Assembly: GCA_946811185.2 (NCBI GenBank)
Contig: OX328097.1
Location: 6,620,242 to 6,684,241, forward strand
Source: Hippopus hippopus
Lineage: Eukaryota; Mollusca; Bivalvia; Cardiida; Cardiidae
Length of the DNA stretch: 64,000 bases
Reading direction: 5' to 3'
The position numbers were made by a program, and so were the translations under genes. The notes below the pieces were generated by a model, which was given only the letters and a program-made list of their open reading frames with translations, ran no database searches and was not told the DNA's origin. Shown one piece after another: positions 10,650 through 21,963 of this stretch. How positions within the stretch are numbered: the stretch's first letter is position 1; every line of letters starts with the position of its first letter.

Positions 10650-10916
10650 TGTGAGCCATGCTCTTGCAAAAGAGGGCTTAATGTATTTCCGTGATGCATG
10701 ATACTATGCGAGTCATCACATAATTATGGTTCCATAAAATCCATTTGTTCCTACCACGGAGTGGATCTTGAGGTAGTATGGTCCTTTGACATACAGAAAA
10801 TTGACTCATGGCGAAAGGTTTCGGCCCAGATCAGCCTGCGCGGATTGCGCAGGCTGACCTGGGTCGATACTTTTCGCAGATGCATTAGTCCCCCTTTTCA
10901 CAGAGCATGGCTCATG
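10650..10916. mobile_element. H1 hairpin MITE, full length
   Basis: gagccatgctcttgcaaaag at the left mirrors cttttcacagagcatggctc at the right. The centre is cagcctgcgcggattgcgca then ggctgacctgggtcgatac. Closest to consensus of all H1 copies here. Confidence 0.85.
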
Positions 10917-11499
10917 TACTAGAACATCTACCTATGGAAGTTTCTTGGCTATTATCCTTTCTGTACTTATTTCACTTAACTGAAACTGGTAGGTTCCACT
11001 GCAACACGTTATCAGACTCACAGTAATAACCATACTTTTAAATGGTATAAATTAATTTGTCTGCAGTTTGACCGCCGAGTTGTTTACTTTTGGCTGCTAA
11101 TGTGCCTTTAAGAGTACAAAAATCAACTAAGTAAAATCTGTATCAGTTTAAAAAAAAAAAGACCTGGGATAGTTTAAATCTCAAGAATTTTCTAAATTTC
11201 AAAGTAAGTCAATTTTTAATCGGAAACTAGATGTTGTGTTATTCTATTCTTCTAACATGAGACTATACTTCAACTAGACTCTAATTTAGAATGGTTTGTG
11301 AATAGGAATCCTGATTAATCTTTTGTCCATTTTTAACAAAAATGATATCAAACAGTTAAAATATTTAGCAAGTGATAGATGATTATGGTTGTTAACTTCA
11401 CAAGCGATTCAGAATTCTGACTCACCAAGCTAATGCTTAACCCGCTAGGATGCACAGCACTGCTCTTGTCACTTTTTTACTCGCAAGGACGAAGTCCTG
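10917..11499. other. AT-rich intergenic stretch
   Basis: Nothing beyond a poly-A tract near 11150 was recognised. Confidence 0.5.
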
Positions 11500-11691
11500 G
11501 GTTTGTATTCACCAACCATTCTTAAGAACGTTCTCAGTCTTATTCTCCAAACTTTTCCAAACTTGAAAGTAACACAACCTGTGATTGGCTAAATGGTTTA
11601 GCCAATCAAAAGTTGTATTACTTTCAAAGTTAGAAAATTATGGAGAATAGGATTAAGGATGTTCTTAAGAATGGTTGGTGAATACGGGCCC
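11500..11691. mobile_element. G-type hairpin MITE, full length
   Basis: Ends ttcaccaaccattcttaaga and tcttaagaatggttggtgaa are perfect inverted repeats. The centre is gattggctaaatgg / gtttagccaatc. Partial copies are at 2.17 and 5.57 kb. Confidence 0.85.
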
Positions 11692-11714
11692 AGAAAGAGC
11701 TAATGTACGTACTA

Positions 11715-11772
11715 TCCTCGGCGTAAGCGTCGGCATCGACGTTGGCGTCGGCGTTAGCGTTGGTGGCGTCAC
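11715..11772. repeat. GTCGGC/GTTGGC short tandem repeat
   Basis: A run of 6-bp units such as gtcggc, gttggc, gttagc and gttggt. Also open as a coding frame by chance. Confidence 0.75.
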
Positions 11773-12040
11773 GCATTACCATACCAGTGTCCATGCCCAT
11801 GGTCTTAAGGTAAAGGTCAGAGATGTTGAAATTCACGTTATTCATTTCTTTCAGCAATATCCCGCCCACGCCTATGGTCTAACCGTCTGAAGATTAAGGT
11901 TGTAGACTTTGATATTTTTGTATCAGTTTTACGTTACAGCTTTTTAAGGAGCTTATATTTCCAAACAAAATAATGAACTTGGTTTAAATATAACTTGACA
12001 ACAGATACAGGTCCAAAGTTTCATTGACCAATATCCTATA

Positions 12041-12250
12041 TGGCCTGCAACACGCAAAAAGGGGCATTCGGACATTTGCGTAAAGTGTCGTCTCGGATCA
12101 GCCTGCGCAGTCCGCGCAGACTGATCCGAAACGACACTTTCCGTTTTTATGTATTTTTCTGTTTTGCGCTAGTCTACTGTAGGACAAAAACTAATGTAGT
12201 CGTAAAGTGCCGTCTCGGATTAGCCTGCGCGGACTGCGTGTTGCAGGCCA
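12041..12250. mobile_element. H2 hairpin MITE, 3' truncated
   Basis: cctgcaacacgcaaaaaggg at the left, the first GC hairpin (gcctgcgcagtccgcgcag), then only the left arm of the second hairpin before a short gtgttgcaggcc terminus. Confidence 0.8.
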
Positions 12251-12404
12251 TATGCCCATGATCTGAAGGTCAAAGTCACATACATGTATTTCGAAATTTC
12301 ATGGTAAAGTTTTTATAAAGCTCCTATTTTCCATACCGAGTTATTGCCACCACCAGCAATTTACTCTTCCAACGGACTGTGCACGCTCATGACTGTATCA
12401 CACA

Positions 12405-12617
12405 ATCCCGACCTTTAACGACCCTAAGAAGACAACTTTTGAAAACATTGCTGGAAAAGGAGAAAAGGCTATTAATCAGCATCTTCTTCTTTTTCAACAA
12501 TGTTTTCTACCCTTTGAATGACAAATTTCATGTATCAAGTTACATTAAATTTGTCACCTGCAAAAACGTTCAATTTGGACAGGTCTAAAATTTGTCGCCC
12601 GGTAAAGAGTTAAGGGT
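12405..12617. mobile_element. P2 hairpin MITE
   Basis: gacctttaacgaccctaag, gaaaacattgctggaaaagg, cttctttttcaacaatgtt, and ggtaaagagttaa at the right end. Confidence 0.7.
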
Positions 12618-12859
12618 TAGTAACATGAAAGAGAGAAGGTCTGATTTTTGCTTTGGTCAGAGTGTTCTGGAAAACGTCACGTTATAATTGGAAGTCCCAA
12701 ATGACCCGTTATGTTTCTGTTTGTAATTATTCTCGTGTTTGATACAAACCGTAGTAGTGTTTTCGTTTATCAGTCCTCGGAATGGTTTTTCGGCGTAGAC
12801 AGCTTATTCTAAGGGCGCCTGCATTTGTAGTGGCAAGTATCTTTTTTAAAGATATTTCT

Positions 12860-13085
12860 TGTTAACCTTTCACCAAACAATTCAAAGTTTTCACGACATT
12901 GTCGACGAATGCTTTTATAGACATCATGTGCAAAGGAGGAAATGCCAGCAATCATGTTCTCTCTTTTTCCGCATTTTTTGTACCTTCTCAAATGCAAGTC
13001 ACATTTCAGTCAGCAACATTTCATCAGTTGTCAACGAACGCTTTATTTAGGAATATTCTAAAACGTTGTCGTTAGGTGAAAAGAG
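12860..13085. mobile_element. P2 hairpin MITE, diverged
   Basis: gttaacctttcaccaaacaa at the left end and gttaggtgaaaagag at the right. The centre aggaaatgcc..caatcatgttctct is eroded. Confidence 0.6.
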
Positions 13086-13261
13086 CGATTTTTTTTTTGC
13101 TTTTCAATATGAAAAACCCCCGTCTTTTCTATTGTTTAAGGCAGCCTTTTGCTTGTAGGCCTATAAACCACCAGTAAAAATGCTAATCAATTTAAGTCAG
13201 TATGTAGTTATATGTATATGTATAATTCTCATGCATTCGTTACCTTAAAGGCTACGTACTG

Positions 13262-13484
13262 TGTTAACCCTTTACCAAAGAATCCCGCGTGTTGACGACA
13301 CTGAAGAAAAAGGCTTCTGGAAACATTGTGGGAATACAAGAAAATGCTGATAACCTGCATTTTCTCCTTTTCCTACAATGCTTTCTTCAACTCAAAGATG
13401 AATCGCATAATTCTAACTTCATTTGTCGTCTGTAACAGTCTCAAATACGAACTTGTCTGTAATAGTCTGATAAAGAGTTAACCG
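13262..13484. mobile_element. P2 hairpin MITE, TTAA at both ends
   Basis: Left end TTAACCCTTTACCAAAGAAT. Right end gataaagagttaa. Centre gaaaatgctgataacctgc / attttctccttttcc. The flanks fit a TTAA target duplication. Confidence 0.8.
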
Positions 13485-13727
13485 CTTGAAGTGCCTTACG
13501 TGGCGCCGAACGCCGGTTGTTGAGTGGTAGAGTACAAGGGTAGCAGTCCTTTGGCTGAGAAATCGTATCTCGGACCAGCCAAAATACGTTCCAAAAATTG
13601 ATGAAAGTCATTGCAACTAGACGCTTTTATTTTTTTTTTTCGCTGTGAATAGGTTTCTGATTTTTCATTATTTTAGAAATCAGCCTGTAGGTTGGACAGA
13701 TTGTCTTGTATAACGCTGGTTTTAATC

Positions 13728-13912
13728 TTTAACTTTTGGCTGAACAACGAAATTTTAGACTTGACTAAACTGAAAGGATTTTCAGTCGACATATCAAATG
13801 CAACTAAAACAATGGAGTTTGTCTTTAAACGGGTAGAACGCACCGCGGGAAAAGGATAAAATGCTGGTACAAATATTTCTCCCTTCTCGCAATATTTTCT
13901 TCCTTCGGTTCA
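13728..13912. mobile_element. P2 hairpin MITE, 3' truncated
   Basis: ttttagacttgactaaactg, gtctttaaacgggtagaac, aaaatgctggtacaaat, then only a short right arm. Confidence 0.6.
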
Positions 13913-14760
13913 TTTACTCTCAGAGAATATACACGTACTTAAGCAAACAAAGTAATATGGCGCTCAAAACTTTCAGGAAGTTCAGTTCGACTCTTTTTTT
14001 GAGGGCAAAAATTTAAAATCAAACACAAATAACCACTTATTGTCCATGGCTAGAAATCGAGTAGGGTACTGTGTAGATAAAGTGCAACTCTGCACAATGT
14101 CTGCACGGTATGGCTACTCTGATGTTGAGCCCTGCTTCTTCTGTTACAGATTGCGGCAAACAAAGAATAACTTACGGCCAAAAAAGCCAAAACTTGTTAG
14201 AGGTGCATATTCATCACCTTTTACGTATCGGACACTCCTTTTGGGATGTCCAAGCCAATCGAAATTAGGTCAAGGGGTGTGGAAGGCTGCTCTTCGGGCC
14301 AGAACAGTAATCAGAATAATTCACTTTCGACAGTAGCCTAGATTTCTAGATGTAGGCAGAGTTTTGAAAATATTACTGGGACTTCATTTTGCCGTCACAA
14401 GCAAAAATAACATAGAAACCGTAAAGTGTTCGTTAAATTTGACAAAACTTGGGAGAACAGGATGAAATACAGGGAAAATATTTCATCAAGTTGGTTCTAC
14501 ATCTTAAATACGCCCTTCCTAGGATGTCACTACGTCTAACACCTTCATGCTAACTCCCGTTCATGCTAGGTCTTGTCACACGCTCGATCAAATACACACC
14601 AAACCCTTTGCGGTCGTAGCATTCTTTCTACGATCAGTCAAATCACACCACACACTTAAACCTCAGTCACACTGCACCAATTTTCCACTACGTATGTGTA
14701 GATCCGGTCCGACACAATTTGGTAAACCTCGGGTGATCCGTTGATCAAATCCCTCGGCTG
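13913..14760. other. Intergenic stretch, no supported gene
   Basis: A 98-codon plus-strand ORF (14040-14336) has no motif, no near homologue that I recognise and no splice context. I leave it as unsupported. Confidence 0.4.
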
Positions 14761-14764
14761 TATT

Positions 14765-15365
14765 ACGATAGGCGATATGTGCCCACACAGGGCGAAGACA
14801 AAGGAAGAGTACACAGGGCGACAACCATGTAAGAGCAAAGAGGGCGATGACAACACAAGAGTACAAGAGATGACGACAAACGAAGAGTACGCAGAGCAAA
14901 GACAACGCAAGAGCACGTAGTGTACATTGTCGTCGCCCCATATACTCCGTCGTTGTTGTCGCCCGGTATGCTCTTGCGTGGTTGATGCTCTGTGTGCTGT
15001 TGTTCGGTCGTCGTTCTTTTTGCTCTTGCAGGGTAGTCACTATGAGACTCCATCGGTGTCATCGATTTGTTTGCTTTGCATTGTCTTTACCACGTTTGCT
15101 CATCTGGTGCTTCGCAATGCGTATTCTTGTCTTGCAATCACCCTGTTTGCTGTTGCGTCGTCTTGGCTTTTTTCTCTTGCATTGAAACCACCCTCTATGC
15201 TTTTGCGTTGCCGATGCACTGTGAACTATTGCGTTCTTTTCACCTTGTGTGTGCTGACAATTATGTGATTGCCATCGCCAGCCTCAAGCTGTGGCTCTTG
15301 CTTTGTGATCTCATTGTATGCTCTTGTGTTGTCGTCGCCCTTTGTGCTCGTTTGATGTTAGCCTT
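14765..15365. repeat. Degenerate tandem array with internal inversion
   Basis: Left of about 14935 the words agagcaaagagggcgatgac, agagtac and gcgacaacc recur. Right of it their complements (tgctcttgc, gtcgtcgccc, tgctctgtgtg) recur to about 15360. The array changes orientation at about 14935, with units of very roughly 30-50 bp, poorly conserved. The Leu/Cys-rich ORFs over both halves come from this composition. Confidence 0.65.
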
Positions 15366-15789
15366 CGTTAACTGATAATGTTATCCGGAAAAAAATAATT
15401 TATTGAGAGAACTGCAAGCATGAAACACAAAGACTTCAGGCAAATTGGATAATTTCAGCCTTAAAAGAGAAGTAACTATGTCATATAAGGATGGATATCA
15501 AGTTTTCCGTTTTCATAGTATACAAGGGGGCAATATACACAATTTGATAAATTAGGTAGGCGCAAACTATAATGTTTCCGTCTGTAAAATATCGAAATAT
15601 CAAAATCTGTATCATACCCACAGGTGCAGGAGAAAATAACAAAGGTTCGACTTTTCTTGTAATAATTCACTTGTGATATTTAGGCCCTATACAAATATTC
15701 GAAGCGAAAAATGTCTTTTGAAAGACAAGTTTGTCACAGAAATAAAGTCCACATTCTATGAAGAAAGAACATTTTCATAGAAAATAAAG
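15366..15789. other. AT-rich intergenic stretch
   Basis: Nothing recognised. Confidence 0.5.
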
Positions 15790-16051
15790 GAGCCATGCTC
15801 TAGCAAAAGGGGGCTTAATGCATCTCCGTAATGCATCACAACAAGCAAGTTATCACATAATTATGGATCCATAAAAACTAATGTTTCAAAAAACTGACTG
15901 AATTATGAGGTAGAATGATCCTTTGACATGCTAAAAATGTAAAGAAAACGAAAAGTTTCGGCTCATGTCAGCCTGAGCGGACTGCGCAGGCTGACATGGG
16001 CCGATACTTTTCACAATTGCATTAAGCCCCCTTTTCACAGAGCATGCCTCA
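15790..16051. mobile_element. H1 hairpin MITE, full length
   Basis: gagccatgctctagcaaaag at the left and taagcccccttttcacagag at the right. Centre cagcctgagcggactgcgca then ggctgacatgggccgatac. Confidence 0.85.
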
Positions 16052-16088
16052 AAGGTTTTCGAATTTGTAAAATTGCTAAAAATTATAA

Positions 16089-16352
16089 GAGCCATGCTCT
16101 GTGAAATGGGAGTTTTAAACATCTGCTAAATGTATTGTGTCTGGTCAGCTTGCGCAGTTCGCGCACGTTAACCTGGGTTGAAACTTTTTGCTATAGTTAA
16201 ATTTTCTGCTAGTCCAAAGACGATTCTACCTACAGATACAGTCGGCTGTTTGACAAATGTGTGTTATATATCCATATTTATGTAATGACTTGCTTTATAT
16301 AATACATCATGGATATGCAAAAAACTCCTTTTGCCAGATCACGGCTCATATC
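16089..16352. mobile_element. H1 hairpin MITE, full length
   Basis: gagccatgctctgtgaaatg at the left, aactccttttgccagatcac at the right. Centre gtcagcttgcgcagttcgcg. In opposite orientation to the neighbour at 15790, 37 bp away. Confidence 0.8.
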
Positions 16353-17560
16353 ATTTTAAATCTGGACGGTTGTAGCTAGGGATCATCACTTTTACTTTCA
16401 AAAAAAAAGACGGCATAAACATTTTCTCAGGTGAAAAATGCAATTTAGTAGGCTATGGTATGGATAGAATTTCACCATAGTATCTATGTTTAATTGCTTT
16501 TATCAAACTCGTGCTTCAAAACTGATTTAAAAGAAAATGCCTTGCTTTCATCGTTCTAGAGTGACTCTTAGGGCAAAACTCTATCCTCTATGACCCTCAG
16601 ACGATAACAATGACTTTTAACGGTCGGCCACTTTCATAATAACAGGGGAAAACTTTTCTTCTGAAATGCCTATTGCACTATTTATGATTATGATTTGCAC
16701 TATTGTTGTAATATTCATGATTCAATGTTAAAATTAATCGTAAAGTAGTCGTCGGGGACCTTAACATGTTTTGTCTTCTGCGCTCCCAATAACGCCACTG
16801 CGCCATTCTACGTTTAAGTGACACGTTTGCCGTAATGAGGCAATGCGTTTAACCCTTCTTACCTTTTATGTACTTTTTTTTTTGTTATATTGTGAATGTC
16901 ATCAAAGGCTAAGATTAGCATCTAAGGGTCATACTTTATGTGAGCATTATGAATTGAACTACAAACATTGTTTATCTGTGGAAGTACCACCTTTTATCAA
17001 TGTAAAAGCTTTATTATAAAACACAAGCAAAAAAAAATTAAAAATTCAAACATGTCAAGATATTATTGGATAGGTCATGAGACCTCTCCAACAGTGGTGA
17101 GTTTAAAAGGCAGACTGCCAAAGAATTTGCTGTCTAAATCCATTTTTCTTGCGAAATTGTTCTGATACACAGTCTGTTTCGTCATGGTTTTGTAAATAAA
17201 GCGAAATCAAAAGAACGAAACAGGGAATAGAAGTGGTTAATTTTTATATGACGAATTTCAGAAAATATTTGTTATATTTATTTGCCATGGCTGCAAATGA
17301 CCGCTCAAATAATTGTAATTTTTCATTAAGCAAATAAATCTAAGCAGAAGAAAAAATAAAAAGAATTTCGTTAAAAAAGAGAAATAAGACCGCTGGACAA
17401 TATTATGCGACTTGAAAACGCGACAAAAAGGTCAAATGACCTTCATGTAAAGCATATGAGGTTTCTATGTGGCGGCTTTTTTATTTGTTTGTTTACATGT
17501 TCCAAAATATATTGAAATTAAAAGCCAATAAACTATTTGAAAACATTGATGCTGACCTCT
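16353..17560. other. AT-rich intergenic stretch
   Basis: No gene or repeat family recognised. Only ORFs under 70 codons. Confidence 0.5.
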
Positions 17561-17823
17561 CCTGGCTTCTGTTGTAAAGAAGCCAACTTGTTTAAAAGAA
17601 TACGGAGTTAAGCCATTACTGTGCAAATACATCTTTTCCAGTCCAAACTCTGTACCACTTTCTGTAAACATTGGGTGAATGGAACCAATTGCTTGTTCCA
17701 AGTAATTGCCCAACTTTTCTCTCTGTCTTCCATAAACATGTTATTCAGAAGAATTATTTCTCTTTTCTTCAAATATTTCTCTTTTACTTCACTGGTAACA
17801 ATTGTCAGAATGTCTATAAACAC
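17465..17823 (-). pseudogene. Possible decayed coding fragment, unidentified
   Basis: Two minus-strand ORFs overlap in different frames and read as one protein-like stretch if joined near 17700. Upstream: FIDILTIVTSEVKEKYLKKR, MFMEDREKS. Downstream: NYLEQAIGSIHPMFTESG, MYLHSNGLTPYSFKQVGFF. The charged, helical upstream part looks less random than its surroundings. I do not recognise a family, and chance ORFs are a real alternative. Confidence 0.25.
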
Positions 17824-17945
17824 CGATAGACACGGTACATAACTTTTGTATTAAAGAAGAAAGAAATGTAACAATCGTTTATCTTTCTTGTCGCCATTCA
17901 TTCGTCCTCCCTATGTTTTCATTGATGGAAGTTATTGTGGGGCAT

Positions 17946-18120
17946 AATAAACCCTTCGGCTTCTCAGCGGGACTCAGGGCGCTTTTGCGGACAGTGTAGA
18001 TCAAGATCAGACTGCACAAAACATGCACCCTGGTTTTTGATCTACACTGACCGATACGGTATTTTCTTTCCGGTGAAATCAACTTTGAAACCGCAATATT
18101 AGGGTTTTTACTTTTGAATG
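17946..18120. mobile_element. P1 hairpin MITE, diverged
   Basis: gcggacagtgtagatcaaga, gatcagactgcacaaaac, and tgatctacactgaccgata. The second half of the central hairpin is altered (atgcaccctgg). Confidence 0.65.
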
Positions 18121-19044
18121 GACATTTTTGTTTCATTTTTCCAGCAGTTTTGGAGTTCGTGAAGAATAAAAAAAACTCTATTACAATGGCATGCGCAAGA
18201 ATTTGATACAACTAACATTCGAAAGAATTACATATACTTAACCGAGCCACTTTTTTGTGTCCACCTGTCATTAAATTATCGATGTTACAAACTCCTCTCG
18301 ATGAAAATTTACAACAATACATAAGAATACTTGGGTTAAAAAAAAAACAGAGCGGCTGAACATAAGCATAACGACATTTGTCTGTTCTTTCTTTTAATTA
18401 CACATTTCTGTTTTTTTTTCATTCTTTTTTTTTCGAAATTGTAATAGCATTGCCCATAAAAAGGGAAACTTATGTTTTCATCATAATGTAGTTGAATGAT
18501 GTCTTACACTGCAGTTAGCGGTGAAATAGTCATGTCAAGGCAAAATCTTACCTTTTCATATCTAATGAAAAGTTTCACGTCACTCTCCAATTGAATGACT
18601 TAAATTAGTTCGCGACACTGAGAAGAAACGTTTTGAGATTTACCTTTTACGTTTAAAAATAAGTGTGTTGACGGTATCATTTTAAAAACTACACTTTCAT
18701 ATAATGAAGATGAGAATCAGACTGCGTATAACATACAGTCTGATATTTGAGCCTCATACTTTGTGAAGTATTTACCTAGATATTCAGACGTTAACGGTCT
18801 CGAAATCACATAATGTGAGTCCACATTGTTGAATTGAATGTCGGGTTCATTAATTTTGAGAAGAAAACTTTCCTTTGTCAAAAGGCGAAAAATCCAAATT
18901 ATTCTTTTTGTATAGTATGGTGAAATGATACGCATTAGTCTAAGGAATTCTTAGTTTGCATAAAGATAAGTTCGTATTCAAGCTAGCCTGTCTTTCTTTG
19001 TTCGTTTCTTTTAAAGTTATGCACCAGAAGAGCAAAGGTATTAA
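18121..19044. other. AT-rich intergenic stretch
   Basis: Contains a short palindrome at 18708-18750 (atcagactgcgtat / atacagtctgat) that resembles a P1 core without its arms. Otherwise nothing recognised. Confidence 0.5.
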
Positions 19045-19182
19045 ATCTTTACCAAGTAACACAGTTAGAAATAAATCTAATTTGAAAGCATTTACAGACA
19101 AAAACTAAACGTGGATCAAATTATATGATCTGTCTTCGAAAAACCAGAAAACATTGTAGGCAAAGAAGAAAATGCTGGTCAG
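19045..19182. mobile_element. P2 MITE, left half only
   Basis: aatctttaccaagtaac, tttgaaagcatttacagac, aacattgtaggcaaagaag and aaaatgctggtc, ending at the palindrome centre. Confidence 0.55.
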
Positions 19183-19560
19183 AGTTACTTTGGCAATCAC
19201 GACTATGTGTATTTGAGTTTTGGATAATATTACGGTGTCTTTGTTGTAATTGCTTGAATCATGGTGTCCTTTATGTATTGGTTACATAACATAATTTATG
19301 ATTTACAAATTATTTTTCGTGTAATGTAAAGTATTGTAAAGTTTAACCATACGTAAAGTAGGAATTCGGTTTTAATACTCATCTATCTTTCCGTATCAAC
19401 ATGTATCAATAAATAAACTTGGTTGGTATTTCTGAAGACGACAACGGTCAGTTCAGTATCAAATAAAACACGGCCGATATTAATCGGTCAGTATTAAATC
19501 AAAAATGAACGACATATCCTTGTCGTTAATTCATAGCATGAATTTTCATCAGTTGAATCA

Positions 19561-19667
19561 TTTCGTATTGGCCGAGTTACAGGTCCGAGGCCTGCGGTAT
19601 TTACCCGAGGCCAAAGCCTTGGGCTCGTACCGCGTACCTCGGACCTGTAATTTGGCCAATACGAAAT
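19561..19667. repeat. Palindromic hairpin element, 107 bp
   Basis: tttcgtattggccgagttac and gtaatttggccaatacgaaa are inverted. Inner arms aggtccgaggcctgcggta and taccgcgtacctcggacct continue the pairing. No coding potential. Confidence 0.8.
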
Positions 19668-20050
19668 ATCCGATAAATAACGTATAATACAAATACTAAA
19701 GTGCAGAAGTCTTTCTAACACGAGATTCTATGTACATGCATTTGAAAAATTGAAGGAAATTTGATTTAAACCGTTAGAATGTAGAGAATGTAGAAGAGGA
19801 AGATCGTGCCGAAAATTAAAAGATCAATAGTTTTGTCACTTAATTCTGACCACTCTTTTCGAGTTGTATAGAGCAACAATTCCGTGCACATTTGTCTTAC
19901 GAATGTTTTCTCTTTTTTTTCAACTGGACAAAATAAACATGCAAATAAGAGATGAGTATGCTTACTCTGCTGGCGTAACATTACCCCGACTTAGAACCTT
20001 TCTTACAATCAGCAGAGACTTTTTTTATGCTCGTCTATAGATGGTAGATG
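19668..20050. other. Region downstream of OLD-like copy 1
   Basis: AT-rich, nothing recognised. It is the 3' side of the minus-strand gene and shows no similarity by eye to the 3' flanks of copies 2 and 3. Confidence 0.4.
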
Positions 20051-20051
20051 A

Positions 20052-21963
20052 TCACCCATTTCCAGTTTGCGTGGCTGCACCTCGAATTAGAAACTTTATC
20101 AGTCGGAACACGTCACTGTCGTCGTGTTCAAGACAGGCTTGAATAACTCCACGGACAACTGCATAAATGTTGCTATCTGTAAGTTTCCTATCTTGAAATA
20201 ATTTTTTCTTTTTCTTTTCAAAGTCCCCGTTTAGAGCTGCATTGTTGTCAATGAACAGGGATTTCAGTTCTTTTCCATGTATGTGGATGAGCTTGATCAT
20301 TGCGTCCTCAATGGTTCCACCCTTTTGGTTCGGATTTTCTGAGCCAGGAGCAGGTTTCGCCCATACAAATATTCCTCTGCTTTCCAAATCAGTCACTCCC
20401 TTACGTATAAATTCGCTTTCAACATCCTCCATAACAAATTCACGAAATAATTTCTTCGTGCCTTCTTGTTCGTCGTCGTCCAAAATGAAATATCGCTCAA
20501 GATTTAATCCAGATCAGATCTTTTCGAATCGGAGTTTGTTCCGTTCGCGACCAAACTTCAAAATATGAAGGGAGCATAAAAACCGATGAAGTCTTTTAGA
20601 TGTTAGGGTTGGAGCTACGCACTGAATAGCAGCATTCGCCAGGTCTCTGTCATGAAGGAGGATCGACTTCATCGCTGATACAAACAGTTCTTCCGACAAA
20701 TCCTCTACCAACAAAACATGAGATGCAAAGAATATAGTAGAAACGCTATGGTCAACCATGATTCTTCGTGTTCTATGTTCTCTTGCTGGTAGAAAGTCAT
20801 TTCCATGAATAGCTTTGAACTGGTGCCTACCTTCTGAAACTGGTTGTCGACGAAAAAAGAATATGTTCTCAATGTTCCGGGAGATTAGAAAAGCTGGATT
20901 GTGGCTGACCAAAATGATTGTTTTACCTTCTATATCTTTCATGACCAAATCTCTTAGACGCTCGATCATTTGTACATGCATGCCTTTTCCTGGCTCCTCT
21001 AGACAGATGGTTTTAAACTGCTTTATTGAAAGCAGAATTGAACAGATCTTGGCTTCCAAAAGACCTTCTGGACCTTCAAGTGTTATAAAGTTACCATTAT
21101 CGATTACCTGGTGCCATCTCTCTTTTCAAAGCGAATTCGACTAACTTCTGTCAAAAGATCAAACAAGTCATCCACGGCTTTTCGTTCATCTTCTCGTATG
21201 TTTTGGTTGTGCAAATACCAGAATAAGATTTCAGGATGTTTTCCCATTTTCTGGAAAAGTCTATCGCACCCCCATGAGTTCGTGGTAAATTATCAAATTT
21301 TGGGCTATTTGTCCATTGTAAAGTGATGACACTTCTCATTGGCTCAGTCATCACTACATCCTTGTCGACTGTTTCCTTTAAATACTTTTCACAGTCTGTT
21401 GTTGCATCATAGTCCCCTTCTAAAGTGTGTGAAACAAACGATTGATAAAACTCCGTATTGACTACAGAGTCGGATACAAAGCGTTCTAGACTGTGTGTTG
21501 ATATTTTGGTCTCCATCAGCGCTTGGATGGACATTCTGTGTGTCGCATCGTTCACGTCCATGGGAAACATCGTGTTTACTGGATATCCATATATGTTTTT
21601 CTTCAACAAATCCACATACACTTTGTTTTCCCCTGAGTCAATGATGAGTTTCACCTTTATTTCATTTGAACTTTCTTCAATTTCAGCTGGGACACCTACG
21701 ACGCAGGAGTAAATAGTTTTTAGTTGTCCATTATTGGTATGGCTGCTGGCATACTCACAAATCACGAAAGATGGTTTGGCTCTATCGTGACTGGTTGACA
21801 TAAACAGATTCTTTGAGGTACTAATGCACCGACGGATTGCTTCAAATGAAGATGTCTTACCAGATTTGTTCTCTCCGATGAAGAAGTACGATCCCTTGTC
21901 GAATGTGAAGGTTTGCTCGTCTTGAAAATGAACAAAATTGCGTAGGGTCAGTCTTTTCAACAT
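20052..21963 (-). pseudogene. OLD-like ATPase-TOPRIM gene, copy 1 (broken)
   Basis: It starts at the ATG complementary to 21961-21963 (MLKRLTLRNFVHF). Walker A is intact as GENKSGKT (residues 30-37), after a beta strand SYFFIG. Further on are a Walker B-like ICLEEPGKGMH, a switch histidine in VSHNPAF, and TOPRIM elements LLVEDLSEELF and YFILDDD. Against copies 2 and 3 the frame breaks at about 21255 (one base gained) and about 21110 (about four bases lost). A TGA at 20514-20516 stands where copy 3 has Cys. The natural stop is TGA at 20052. There are no introns. The TOPRIM motif has VED where copies 2 and 3 have VEG. Known OLD and GajA proteins use ATPase-regulated TOPRIM nicking of DNA. That this copy encodes no full protein is my inference, unless the indels are sequencing errors. 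Confidence 0.82.

Noticed and set aside
14927..15375. Overlapping Leu/Cys-rich ORFs resembling membrane proteins
   Set aside because: They overlap in three frames within a degenerate tandem array, so hydrophobicity follows from repeat composition.
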